Assembly (NCBI RefSeq): GCF_030936135.1 | Contig: NC_082595.1 | Span: 113,228,334 to 113,292,333 of the forward strand | Reading direction: 5' to 3' | DNA from: Gavia stellata | Lineage: Eukaryota; Chordata; Aves; Gaviiformes; Gaviidae | Length of the DNA: 64,000 nt | Shown: positions 23,601 through 34,706 of the stretch, one piece after another | Numbering within the stretch: position 1 is the first letter of the stretch | Layout of the letters: every line of letters begins with the position of its first letter | Position numbers and translations under genes: made by a program | Notes under the pieces: generated by a model | Told to the model about the DNA's origin: nothing | Seen by the model: only the letters and a program-made list of their open reading frames with translations | Database searches by the model: none

Positions 23601-23819
23601 GCGTCGCCCCGGGCCCCCCCGCCCCCCCCCCCCCCCCCCGGGGCTGCGCGGGGTCCGGCCACTGCCTCAGCCTCCGCGCCGCGGGCCGCTCGGCGCCCAC
23701 CGGCAAACTCACCGGCGCGGGGACCGGCACCGGGCTGCGCCTGCTGCACCCTCCTCACCCTCGGCGCTGGGGCGAGCGGGCGCGGTACCGGCCCCGGGAC
23801 GGGCCCGCACCGATTTTGT

Positions 23820-23825
23820 AATAAA
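23820..23825 (+). terminator. UCN: UCN poly(A) signal
   Basis: AATAAA 220 bases after the UCN stop. A C run at about 23617-23639 lies in the 3' UTR. Confidence 0.8.
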
Positions 23826-24489
23826 ACGTGGTGGAAACCCGAGGCGTGAGCGAGTGCGGGGCGGGGGGCGGCCGGGGCTGCGCGGGGACGGGCTCACCGG
23901 GAACGGGGGACGGGCAGCACCGAGCACAGCGGGCCTGGGGACGGGGCTCGCGGCCCCCGGGTGGGGGGATGTACACTGGTCTCCGTGGGGGAAGGAGCTC
24001 CCAGCCCCCGAGACGAGGCAACCGTGGGTGTGGTGGGAAGCAAAGGGCGCAGAGCGATGGGAACAGTGGGTGCCTCTCCACCAACGAGCAGGGCGAAGAG
24101 GTGCTGCACCCACATGCGGGCAGCCATGGACGTGAGCAGCAGGAACCAGAGCTCTACGTGTGGCAATCCCCCACACACACACTCCGAGCTGCTGTCAGAG
24201 CACTGCAACAGGGTGGGACGGCGCACAGGGCTGGGGGCTGGATACTGGCCCCTCAGGAGGGACATTGCTGCCCCATACAGGAGCACTGTCAGGTCAGGGG
24301 GCTTCTCTGTGGGACACACGGTGATGCTGAGCACTGGTGGGTCAGGACCGGAGCAGAGGGCAGGGAGGGGGATACTGTGGTGGGGCGTGTATCAGACCCC
24401 CCCGGTCAAGAGGAGGACATGGATGAAGCCTTCCTGAGACAGCTGGGGGAGCTTCAGCCTCCTCATGGGTGGTTCTGGGCCTCACAGGG

Positions 24490-24604
24490 GCCTTCAACCT
24501 GATCCAGTTGAAGATGTCCCTGTTCATTGCAGGGGTGTTGGACTAGTTGACCTTTAAAGGTCTCTTCCAACCCAAACCGTTCCATGATTCGATGATTCTG
24601 TGAC
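24490..24604 (+). mobile_element. CR1 LINE 3' end fragment (+)
   Basis: Contains the diagnostic CR1 tail: a GTTGGACTAG-type segment, TCTCTTCCAACCC, and a run of ATTC-like 8-mers ending GATGATTCTGTGA. Short and decayed. Confidence 0.8.
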
Positions 24605-24879
24605 AACCTCCCTGATACCTGCTAGACGGGCAGCACAGCACGACTGGCGCAGTGTGCAGTGAAGGAGGTTTCTGGAGGTGCTTGGGGATGTGATGGCAGC
24701 GGCCGTGAGGCAGCGGAGGTCAGCACCCAGGGGGTAGGCAGGAGTGCAGGCAGCGGGGTGCAGCCCCCAGACTTCAAGTGAGCCCATTTCAGTGACCTGG
24801 TAGGTGGGGTCTGGCAGGAGGCAGCTCCGAAGCACGAAGGAGCTCAGGGTAAGCCAGGAAGCCTTTGAGGATGATCTCA

Positions 24880-25600
24880 AGAGCGGTCACAGGATGCCAG
24901 GCTGGTTGAGGGTGGAAGGGACCCCAGGAGATCTCCCACTGCAACCCCCTGCTCAGGGCAGGGGCAGCCAGAACTGGTTGCTCAAGGCCATGCCCATCTC
25001 GGCTTTGAAAGAGGGAATTCCATCTGGATGTGAGAAACCTGGAACTGGAAAACTGTACCGGCAAGAAAGACCGTACTGGAACAGGTTCCCCAGAGCATGG
25101 CCCTTATTGAAGATATTAAAAACTGGACTGGCCACAGACCTGGACAACCTGCTCCAGCTTACCCTGCCTGAGCAGGGGCTGGGACTGGGGGAGCTCCTCA
25201 GCGAGTCCGTGGGTAGCTTCGCAGCTGGAGGGGCCACAGCCTCTCTGGGCAGCCTGTTCAGGAAACCTGTTTGATCAGCCTCACTGTAAAAAAAGGGGGG
25301 GGGTGGGTGTGGGTGTGGGTGTGTGCAGGAAAAAAACCAACCCCGAACACAACTTTGGAAAAAGTTTCAGTGGACTCTCCTGTGGTCCAGTTTGTGCTCA
25401 TTGCCTCTGGTCCTGTGACTGGGCACCACTGGGAAGAGCCTGGCTCCATCTCCTTCCCTCCCATCAGGCATGTATACACATGGATTCAATCCCCCTGAGC
25501 CAGGCTGAGCAGTTCCAGCTTCTCCTCATGCAGCAGATGCTCCAGTCCCTTCAGCATCGCTGTGGCCCTTCCCTGGACCCCAGAGGTCACAGCCTCCTTG
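24880..25600 (-). mobile_element. Old CR1 LINE fragment (-)
   Basis: Read on the minus strand this matches the 3' part of CR1 ORF2 and its UTR. On the plus strand one sees GGTTGAGGGTGGAAGGGACC, CCTCTCTGGGCAGCCTGTTC and, near 25500, AGCTTCTCCTCATGCAGCAG followed by TGGCCCTTCCCTGGACC, all typical of reverse CR1. It is much diverged, with an A/G-rich insertion and a GGGTGT simple repeat at about 25287-25325. The outer limits are uncertain and may extend to about 25.9 kb. Confidence 0.75.
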
Positions 25601-25899
25601 CGCCGGGGAGCCCCGACCTGGCCAGGACTCTGCATCCACACCCTTCCCATACTGCGTGGAGGGGAGGGCTCCCTCCCCCAGCTGCCAGTGCTCGTCCCCC
25701 ACAGGCTGGGGTGCTGTCGGCCACCTCTGCCAGGAGGGCATGTTGCTGCCGCCTCTCTAGTTTGGTGTCACCACAGAGACATTTTTTTGTTGCTGTTGCT
25801 CTTCATGTCCGTCGACAGGTTCAGCTCCAGATGGGGCCCTCAGAGCCGAGCAGTAACTCTCGGCACGCTCACAGGCTCCCCAGTCAGACCACGGCAGAG

Positions 25900-28380
25900 C
25901 TGCCCGCCAGGACCAGGGAGAGACTTGGATGTACCAGGGGGTTGGTCTAGAGATGCTGGAAACCCATGGTGGAGATCCGGCACAGGGACAGAGTGGGCAC
26001 AAACACATAGTGGGGGGACAGACAACAAAGGAGGAATTGTAAAACCTTGCCTGAATGCCCAGGGAGGGTGTCAGGTGGCCAGAGACCAGCTGGGGCTGGA
26101 AGGTGCAGGGTCAAGGAGAGCATCCACCCCACTCCGGGTGGTCAGGGGCTGCCCAAGGGACAGGCTGGGGCTGGGGAAAGCACAGGCAGGTGACAAGCAC
26201 CAGGAGATGAGGCTCAAGGCAGAAAATTACCCAAAACAGATGAGAACCAAGCCGGGGCTCTCCTGAGACACCTCAGCCCCCAGGGATGACACCCAAGGGT
26301 GCCCAGGGGCTACTGAGGTCCTTGTGAGCCCCTCTGTCATGTCTGGAAGGGGACAGGGAGACATCCGTGAGGGGTGGAGAAAGGCAAATATCACATCCCC
26401 ACATGGCCCCAAATGGCCAGTGCAGGGATGGAGAGGCCACCCAGCCTCACCTCGGTTCCCAGGGACCTCCCGGGCCATGTTTCTGGCATGTGAAGGACCA
26501 GATGGTGACCGGGAGCAGCCAAGCTGGGCCGTGGGGTCGTCGCACCCCCAGCCACATTGCCTGTGCCATGAGCGACAGCTCAAGGACCTGGGGGAGCAGA
26601 GATGTCCCTTAGCCCATCCCGCGGCCAGGGCTGAGCACGTGTGCCCGCGCTGGGACATGGGAGCTGGCAGGCAGACGCGGGTGGGCAAACAGCAGCTGCG
26701 GCGGGCAGCCTGGGGAGCTGCGCTCTGCCAGGGGCTGGCGGCCAGCGAGTGCCACAGGGCACCACACCGGGGTCCCTCACTCGGGTCTGCAGGTAACACC
26801 AAATCTGTGGGGACCAGTCACTCTGCTTGAGGGCAGAGCTGCCACCAGTCGGACCGAGCCAGGCTGGAGAAAGGGGCCAGTGGGGACCTTACAAGGACAA
26901 AGGCAAAGTCCTGCCCTGGGCAGGCAGAGCCCCAGGCAACCACGCAGCTGGAGCCCACATCTATAGCATGAGTCAGTTTAGCACAGGCCATGAGGTGGGA
27001 GCTGTGCCGGGCCATGTCCCGTGGGGGGGACGTGTGGTGCCACGTCGCATGGTGGGCTCAGCTCCAGCACTGGTCCCTCTTGCCCACCTCCCTGCCCCAA
27101 GCAGGGTCCACGCTGGGGACAGCTGGAGCTGCTCTGGACTCCCCAGCCCCATTTTAAGGGTTGCTGTGCTCTTGGGAGAAGTTTTTCCTGTTATCCAAAG
27201 GGAATTTCCTCTGTCCCAGCTCGTGTCATCAGCTCCTGCGCTGTCCCTGTGCCCTGAGGGGGTGTCCCCACACCCCAGGAGGCAGCTGAGGGGGTCTCCT
27301 CTGCCCTGGTTGCACAAGCTTGGCCCCTGTCGCCACTGTGTCCTCTGCCTGGCCGGGTGTCCCTGCTCGTTTGCTCCCAGGTACCCGGACTGGGCCAGGA
27401 ACCAGCCGGCAGCAGGGGAAGGGTCCCGCTGGCACAGTCCAGGCACTGGGGTCTCCTCTGCTGCCAGGGCATCCCCAGCCTCCCAGTCTCCCCGCCCCGC
27501 GGGCCAGCTCATGTCCCAGACCCAGGGTCACCGGGACCTGCCATGCGCCGGTGTTCTGCTTCCCCTGCTCCACGGGCCCATCCTCGCCTGTCCTCCGGCA
27601 TCCTGCACCCCAGCCCCTGGCTGGCTTGGTGGTCCCCCCACTTGCTGCGGGGTGCCCCAGTCTGCCAGGTACTGGGGGTCCCAGAGAGGCCCAGCAGCCA
27701 GCCTTTGCTGCCCCCAGGCAGGGACGGGGGTGGTGGCAGCTGGGGACACCCCCACGGTGCCCCAGCCCCAGGGGACCTGCACAGCCCCAGCCTTGGCCCC
27801 ACGAGTTGCCCCTCGCCCCGTGCATCATCTGCTGCATCAGCCATGACGCCATGGCGGCACGGGGTGAAGCGGGTGACGCAGCCAGCGCTGCCGCGGCCCT
27901 CCCAGGGGGCCCAGCCGGTGGGCGGGGGGCACAGGCCCCAACCCGCTGCTGATCACGGCGCTCCTGGCTGTGTACTCAGCCAGCTCATCCCAGCACTGTT
28001 TGCTCGGTGCACCCAGGGGACGGTGCTGCTGAGATGGTGTCCGGCCCAGCAGCGGGGCTGGGAGAGCTGGGGGGGACGACCGGGTGCAGCTCCTCACCCC
28101 CAGGCAGGGGGTGCAGCAGGGGGGCAGAACCCCACTTGCAGGGGACCAAGGTGCAAACCTTCCGGCTGCAGTCCTGCCCTGGGCTGCCAGAGCCGCGCTG
28201 CGCCGGGGCTCCCAGGGGATGCAGCCCCTCACATGGGGTCCCAGGGGCACCGCTGAGGTGGTGGGGATGTAGCCCAGCTCGGTGGGGCAGGGGCTGCACC
28301 CGGGCTGGACCCCATGGAGTGGGCGCAGAGCCATGGTGGAGGCAGCCCCTGTGCCCACCCCGGCCCACACACCACACAGG
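25900..28380. other. Intergenic region before the TRIM54 3' end, nothing recognised
   Basis: I find no exon, RNA gene or repeat array that I can support. Open frames are in GC-rich DNA and lack family similarity. Confidence 0.55.
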
Positions 28381-28401
28381 AGATGACATCCTCACACACA
28401 A

Positions 28402-28407
28402 TTTAAT
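28402..28407 (-). terminator. TRIM54: TRIM54 poly(A) signal (ATTAAA)
   Basis: TTTAAT on the plus strand reads ATTAAA on the gene strand, about 140 bases after the proposed TRIM54 stop. A 23-bp unit containing GTGTTTGGGGAATTACAG is repeated twice at about 28427-28473 within this 3' UTR. Confidence 0.6.
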
Positions 28408-28547
28408 GTTGGAGAGGAGCAGTGCCGGTGTTTGGGGAATTACAGTGGCGGTGTTTGGGGAATTACAGTGGCGGGGCTGGGGCTCCCTGAGGGGTGCCAG
28501 GGACAGCGATGGGCCGGTTGGTGCCGATACTGCCCCGCGATGCCGGC

Positions 28548-31500
28548 TCAGTGCTGACCTGTCCAGGAAAGTGGCCTCAGCACCGTGCGGTGGGGACCCT
28601 GGGACTCACGCCCCGGCCCCTGCAGGCAGGGACACAGGGAGCGCCTGGGGGGCCCCGAGGAACCCTCATCCCCATCCCCACACCCATCTGTCCCCAGGAG
28701 GTGCCTCCTCTGCCCTACAGCACCCCATGGCCTGGCCCCATCCCCATCCCCCCTCCGCCTCCATCCCAGCAAGGGTCTCACCATGGGGGGAGCTCGCCGG
28801 CTTCTGCCTCAGCCCCACATCTGCAGAGGGAAAGCAAGCAACAAGCTGGAGACAGAGACGCCCCGCCATGCTGCAGGACCTGTGCAGCTGCATGAGGGCC
28901 ACTGCGCAGCCACACAGGCACGGCACTGGCCATGGCACAGCATGGCACAGCCCCCCTCCATGGGCATGGCAGCCCCAGCCCCCTGGGCCCCGCTGCCCCC
29001 GCCTGCCCCCGCAGCCCTGGGGTCAAGCACAGCAGCCAAGAACGGCATGGCACGGCACAGCACGGCATGGTGGAGACTCACCCTCCGTGGCTTCGGGTGC
29101 CTCCAGGCTGTCCAGCCGGTCCTCGTCTGCTGCAACCTCACTGCTGTCCCCAGGTCCGTCCACCTCGTCCTCGCCCAGCGGCTCTGCCAGGGCAGGGGGA
29201 TAGGTCAGCCAGGGCCCTCCCTCCCCGCAGCGTGGGCAGTCCGGGGACACCCCGTGGGGGGGACATGAAGCAGCAGCCCAAGAGCCAGAGGGGGCACAGG
29301 GCAGGCTTGACCCCACAGGGTCCCTGGGCAGCAGCCGAGGGGCCACATGTCCCCATTTGGGGGGGACATCCCCATGCAGGGCACCAGGTGGCAGGGGGCT
29401 CTGCCCATCCCAGAGACGGGTGTCCCAGGCAGTCCCATGTGCCCCACTCCGGCACCACAGGGTTTGTCCCAGCACCAGCACCTGTCTGGAACTCAATGGT
29501 TCTCAGCATCTCTGCCACATAGTCCACATTGATGGAGAAATGGTCCATGTTCTCGTAGCCGGGCTCCGGGCGGCTGCTCATTGACACCTTGGACATGTCT
29601 GTGATCCTGCGGGCAGGCAGACCCCGGGAGCTGCTGGGGTCCGACACCCACGGGGCCCCCACACCCCTAGGCAAGGCCTGGCAGGCTCAGCCACAGCCAT
29701 GCCCACCCACCCTGCCACTGCCCCATGTACCCCCAGCCCTGTGCCCCCCACCCTGCCTCCAGTGCCCCCAGCCCTGTGCCCCCCAGCTCCACTCACTTTT
29801 TCAGGAGCTCCTTGGAGTGCTGTGGAGGAAAGCGGCGGAGGCTGTGTCAGTGTTTCCCTGGAGCAATGTGACCTGAGACCCCATGAGCCAGACATCACCC
29901 CTGCCCCAGCCCCAGCCCCAGCCCAGCACATCCCAGGGGCAGCCCCACATCCTTTGGAGCGACCACAGCCCCACCACACAGCCCTGGGGCAGTCCCAGAC
30001 CCCCTGGAGGGACCTGACCCCCCCCAAGTTCCCCGGCACAGCCTAGGGGCAGCCCTAGCCCCCTTGGAGGGTCCTGGCCCCCCGCACCCCCCACCCGCAC
30101 AGACCTGCAGGTACACAGCCATCTGGGGCTCCTCCATGGCCTGGATGGCTGACTCCACCAGCTTGGAAGAGGCCTCCAGGTGGTCACCATACTGGCGGAT
30201 AAGGCCCCGCACGCGCTGCACCTTTGCCTCCTGCTCCCGCGCGATGCTCTGCAGCAGCTCCTTCTTCCGCTCCTCCAGGATGCTGTACAGCGAGTCGAAG
30301 CGCAGCCCCAGGTGCTGCTTCTGCCGCCGGCCATTCTCCTGCAGGACCGCGGGGCTCAGGGGCTGCCCCGGCCCTGCTGTGTCCTCACCACCGCCACGGC
30401 CCCAGGGCTGTGCACGGTACCCAGGGACCCCCCCGCCCCCACCTCGATGGTGCGGCAGATCTCCTCCATCTGCGTGATGATGGCTTGGATGCGGTCATTC
30501 CCCGCCACCAGCATGGCGATGCCGTCGCTGAGCTCGCTCTGGGAGGGGACGGGATGTGATGGGCATGAGGGCCGGCTGCGCAGGCAGCTCCCGGGCCCCC
30601 CGGCCCCCCCCAGGGCCACCCACCTTCTGGCGCTGGTAGACGGCGGGCAGCGGCGCGACCTCGCAGTCCTTGTGCGCCCCAAAGACCTTGCAGAGGGAGC
30701 AGGTGGGCGCCTCGCAGCGCAGGCAGTAGATGTTGATCCGCTCGTCCTCGTGCTCCTCGCACATGAGGTGCTGCTCGGCCTTGGCGTGCAGGGGCCTGCG
30801 GGCGGGGGCCGGGCACCGCAGCCCACCGGTGGGCTCCGACCCCCAGGGACACCCCCGGCCCCGGGTGGGCCCTGTTACCCCCCACGCTCCGGGTGCGCTC
30901 CCGCCCCCAGCCCCGTGCCTGCAGCCCCCCCTCGGGCTCCCTTTCGCTCACGGGGCTCGCTCCCCCGTGGGGTCCCCAGTGCCCCCGTGGGGTCCCCCGT
31001 GGGCGCCCCCAGCCCCGTGCCTGCAGCCCCCCCTCGGGCTCCCTTTCGCTCACGGGGCTCGCTCCCCCGTGGGGTCCCCCGTGGGCCCCCCGACCCCGCA
31101 CCTGGCCGACTCCTGCTTGTAGATGTCGATGATGTTCTCCACCAGCAGGTTCCGCTGCAGCCCGTACACCCCGTGCCGGTCCAGCACCACCTCGTGGCGG
31201 CACGACGGGCACCGGAACCGGCCCCCCGACGGCACCGCGCTGGAGCCCCGCGACTGCCACAGCGGGTTGGAGGCCTGGGGGGGGGGGCGGCGGGGCGGCG
31301 GGTCACGGCCGCGGCACCTCCGCAGCCCCCCCGGCAGCCCCCCGGCAGCCCCCCGGCAGCCTCCGCCCCAGGCTCTGACGCCGGGAGCGAGACCCCGCGG
31401 GGCCCGGCCCCTCCCGGCCGTGTGCGGGCACGGACGCGGGCACGGACACGGACGCGGGCACGAGCACGGACGTGGGCACGGACACGGACATGGGCACGAG

Positions 31501-32117
31501 CACGGACGCGGGCAGAGGCACGGGCACGGCCACGGACGTGGGCACGGACGCGGGTACGGCCACGGCCACGGCCACGGCCACGGGCACGAGCACGAACACG
31601 GGCACGGACGCGGGCACGGGCACGAGCACGGACACGGACACGGACATGGACGTGGGCACAGACGTGGGTACGGACACGGACATGGGCACGAGCACGGACG
31701 CGGGCACGGGCACGGCCACGGGCACGGCCACGAGCACGATCACGGGCACGGACGCGGGTACGGACACGGACCACGGGCACGGCCACGGGCACGGCCACGG
31801 ACGCGGCCACGGCCACGAACACGGCACCCCCGCCTACTGACGCGACCGGCCCGGGAGCGGCCCCGAGCGCGGCCCGGCCGGGGGTCCCGGCGGCCCGTTG
31901 CGGGGCCGGGGCGGGATCCAGCGCCGGTCGGGGTCCGGTCGGGGCGCACCTGGAAGACGTCGTTGGCGCACTTGCGGCAGAGGTTGTGCTGGCAGGGCAG
32001 GATGACCACGGGCTTGGTGAACATCTCCAGGCAGATGGGGCAGATGAGCTGCTTCTCCAGGCTCTCCATGCTCCGCGCCTCCGCCAGCAGCGGCTTCAGC
32101 CCCACCGCGAAGTTCAT
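28548..32117 (-). CDS. TRIM54: TRIM54 (MuRF3) muscle RING-finger E3 ligase
   Basis: Ten coding exons on the minus strand: 31950-32117, 31102-31274, 30624-30795, 30443-30538, 30105-30338, 29797-29819, 29482-29606, 29082-29183, 28782-28820 and 28548-28558. The sum is 1143 bases (380 residues), in frame throughout. A RING finger (CPICLEMF...CQHNLCRKC) spans about residues 26-80. The MuRF family box [20 protein letters not shown] follows. A B-box ([13 protein letters not shown]...HKDC) lies at about 120-160, then a coiled coil and a COS box ([20 protein letters not shown]), with an acidic tail rich in Glu/Asp. It ubiquitinates muscle proteins and binds microtubules in striated muscle. Location beside UCN and DNAJC5G supports TRIM54 over TRIM55/TRIM63. 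The last two small exons are the least certain part; they rest on splice signals and frame only. Confidence 0.92.
30903..31090. repeat. Tandem duplication of about 102 bp in TRIM54 intron 2
   Basis: Two nearly identical copies beginning near 30903 and 31005, each containing CTTTCGCTCACGGGGCTCGC. The second copy stops shortly before exon 2, so the donor side of intron 2 is repeat-derived. Confidence 0.85.
31425..31830. repeat. Hexanucleotide array in TRIM54 intron 1
   Basis: About 400 bp of alternating CACGGG and CACGGA hexamers with small variations (GGCACGGACACGGG style). A six-base period keeps all frames open, which explains long Arg/His/Gly frames on both strands that should not be annotated as genes. 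Confidence 0.92.
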
Positions 32118-32334
32118 CGCCGCGGTCCCGGCCCGGCCCGGCCCGGCTCTGCCCACCACGGCCCCGCTCCGGCTCCGGCTCCGGCCCCGGCCGCCCGGTG
32201 CCCGCTCTGCCCCGGCCCCGGCCCCGCTGAGAGCGGCGCTAATTTTAGCCGCCCCCGCCCCGCCGGGGCCGCCGCAGCTGTCGGCGGCGTCGGGTGACAC
32301 TGAGTCACGGCGCCGCGGCGGGGCCCCAACGGCG

Positions 32335-32705
32335 CGCCCGGGCCCGCGCCCCGGCCCGGCTGATCCCCGGCCCGGCTGACCCCCGGGCACCGGCCGACCC
32401 CCGGACCAGCTGACCCCCGGGCACCGGCCGACCCCCGGACCGGCTGACCCCCGGGCACCAGCTGACCCCCGGGCACCGGCCGACCCCCGGGCACCGGCTG
32501 ACCCCCGGACCGGCTGACCCCCGGGCACCAGCTGACCCCCGGGCACCGGCTGACCCCCGGCCCGGCTGACCCCCGGGCACCAGCCGACCCCCGGGCACCG
32601 GCTGACCCCCGGACCAGCTGACCCCTGGGCACCGGCCGACCCCCGGGCACCAGCCGACCCCCGGGCACCGGCCGAACCCCGGGCACTGGCTGACCCCCGG
32701 GCACC
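32335..32705. repeat. GC-rich minisatellite upstream of TRIM54, carrying E-boxes
   Basis: Degenerate 16-18 bp units of the form CCCCGGGCACCGGCTGAC begin about 220 bp upstream of the TRIM54 start codon. Some units carry CCAGCTGACC instead and so include the E-box CAGCTG (32407, 32459, 32529, 32615). The repeat is seen; regulatory use is inference. Confidence 0.85.
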
Positions 32706-33164
32706 GGCAGCCCGGGCGGTCAGGGCGGCGGGGGCCGAGGCGCACACCGCCTCTCCCGAGCAGACCTCTCCGCCGTGCCCGTCCCACCCCAACCCAGCCC
32801 TAAGGCCTCGGCCTGGGCAGAGCCCCGCTCCCCCGGACGAGCAGCGCTGCTCCCCACAGGACTCCCCCGCCGCCTCCTGCCCGGGGAGGACGAGGGGCTG
32901 GGGCCCCGGCCCGCTGGACGCGGGGCGGCTGGGGCAGGCTGGCACAGGGTGCACAGCACCAGGCAGGGAGCAGGGCCCGGGGAGGGCAGAGCTGCCGGAC
33001 TCAGCGGGAGGTGCATGCCCTCTGCTGCAGGCAGCGGAGCTGGGTGCAGGCCGGGGTCCCCCAGGCCCCACGGACTCTGTGCCCCTGAACGGCAGCATGG
33101 AAGGGTGCCCGGGAGGGACAGTGCCAGGAACACCCCCGTCCCACCACTCGCCCTGACACTCCGG

Positions 33165-33174
33165 CTATATTTAG
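33165..33174. promoter_or_regulatory. Consensus MEF2 site upstream of TRIM54
   Basis: CTATATTTAG fits the MEF2 consensus YTA(A/T)4TAR exactly. It lies about 1.05 kb upstream of the start codon of TRIM54, a striated-muscle gene, with an E-box CAGCTG 21 bp away at 33195. It could also be read as a TATA-like element. Confidence 0.45.
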
Positions 33175-33359
33175 GGGGTGAGACAGAGCCCATGCAGCTG
33201 CGGGCAAAGGCTGCTGCCTGGGGGTGTGGGAAGGAAGGGCCAAGGGCTCCCTATGCCCCCTTGCCCCTCTCCCCCCTGGGACGGGGTGACACCGTCCAGC
33301 CCAGCCCCTCAGCAGGACTACAGCTCCCGAGAGCGCAGGGCAGGAAGGGGCAGCTCTGC

Positions 33360-33545
33360 CCGAGCGGAGAACAGGGCTCCGGGGCAGCACAGCTCAGCAG
33401 GACCCACGCACTGAGCCATCAGCTGGCACACACAGTGGAAACACATCTGGCAGCCCTGACCGAGCGTGGAGCAGGGCTCCGGGGCAGCACGGCACGGCAG
33501 GACCCACGCACTGAGCTGTCAGCTGGCACACGCAGCGGAAAGAGC
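33360..33545. repeat. 105-bp tandem duplication
   Basis: Two copies of about 80 well-matched bases with a period near 105 bp, each containing CAGGGCTCCGGGGCAGCAC and ACCCACGCACTGAGC, between TRIM54 and DNAJC5G. I see no other content in 32.7-34.0 kb. Confidence 0.8.
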
Positions 33546-34063
33546 CCCAGGACCAGGGGACCTGCTCCCGACAGCAGGGCTGGCCCAAGCCGCACCACCA
33601 CAGCACTGCTGCTCCTGCCCAGGGCGGCCATCTCCCATGGGGCCACAGGGAGACAAAGGACGGTGCCGCGCAGCACGTTAGCAGCAGGAGGAGCGGGGAC
33701 AGTCCCTGCGAATGCCTCAGCAGGACCGGGGTGCCTGGCCAGGCTGCTGCTGCCCTACGTGCTGCAGCAACACGGAGGGGGGAAAAGCACAGCCCCATGG
33801 GAGCCAGTACTGGCTGGGGGACAGAGAGCTGTCCCAGGAAGGTGACTGGGGACAGTGATGTTTGCCCCTGCGAGAAAGCACTCCCCCGAGCAGCACTTGG
33901 GACACAACTTGTCTACTCCACACTTTGTTCAGCCTACCCCCATCATGGGACCCACAGCCCCCCCAGCACAGGGCATAGCCAGAGGCACATCCCGCTGCGG
34001 AGTGTTCAGGCAGCCCCTGACGAGACAGAGGCCACACAGAAATGTGCTCCCCTCCTGTCATCC

Positions 34064-34069
34064 TTTAAT
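34064..34069 (-). terminator. DNAJC5G poly(A) signal (ATTAAA)
   Basis: TTTAAT on the plus strand, about 640 bases downstream of the stop on the gene strand. A 3' UTR of that size is assumed. Confidence 0.5.
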
Positions 34070-34706
34070 AGTGCCCATAAAACCTATACAAACCCAAGGG
34101 AAGTACCTGTGCTGGGCCCAGCCCTGCAGGGAGCCTGTCAGCAGCAGTGAGTGTGGGGTGCAGCCAGTGCCCCGGGGCTGTGGCAGGGCAGAGAGGAAGG
34201 GGGTACAGAAGGTGGCACCCCAACCCCACGAGCAGCGTTTGGCACCCCGCAGCCATCAGGAGGGTCCCCGTGAGGGCAGGTAGCGGGCTCAGCCCAGCCC
34301 AGCCCCAGAGGTTACAGTGCTAACGGTCTCAGATGCGTTCGGCTACCTCTCGTAAGCTACGGAGCCTGGCCCGGAGAGGTCTCCGCTCGCGGCTGCTCAG
34401 GCCGGCTGCCGGTGCCCGAGGCCAGGCTGGGGCACAGCAGCAGGCAAGGCACTGGGGATGGGGCGCAGCAGCGTGGGCTCCAGGCCACCTCCACCACCAG
34501 TGCTGGGAGACAGGGGCATCGCCCTGGAGCTCGAGCAGGAGCAGAAGAGCCTCTGCGTTGATGCTGGCCAAATTAACCTGAGATTCTAGCCAGCCCGAGG
34601 CTGGAGAGCCACCCCGGGTGGCAAGACAGGGGTCCCGGAAAGTGACAGTCCCAAAGGAGGATCCCTGCCCGGAGTCCTGGGGGAGCCGGCAGGACTGAGG
34701 CCTGCC

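Noticed and set aside
28548-32117. TRIM55 or TRIM63 as identity of the RING gene
   Set aside because: The start MNFAVG, the coiled-coil sequence [15 protein letters not shown] and the location beside UCN fit TRIM54.
30180-32297. A 705-codon plus-strand frame (and Arg/His-rich frames) opposite TRIM54
   Set aside because: Antisense shadow of TRIM54 exons joined through the hexanucleotide array; no family similarity.
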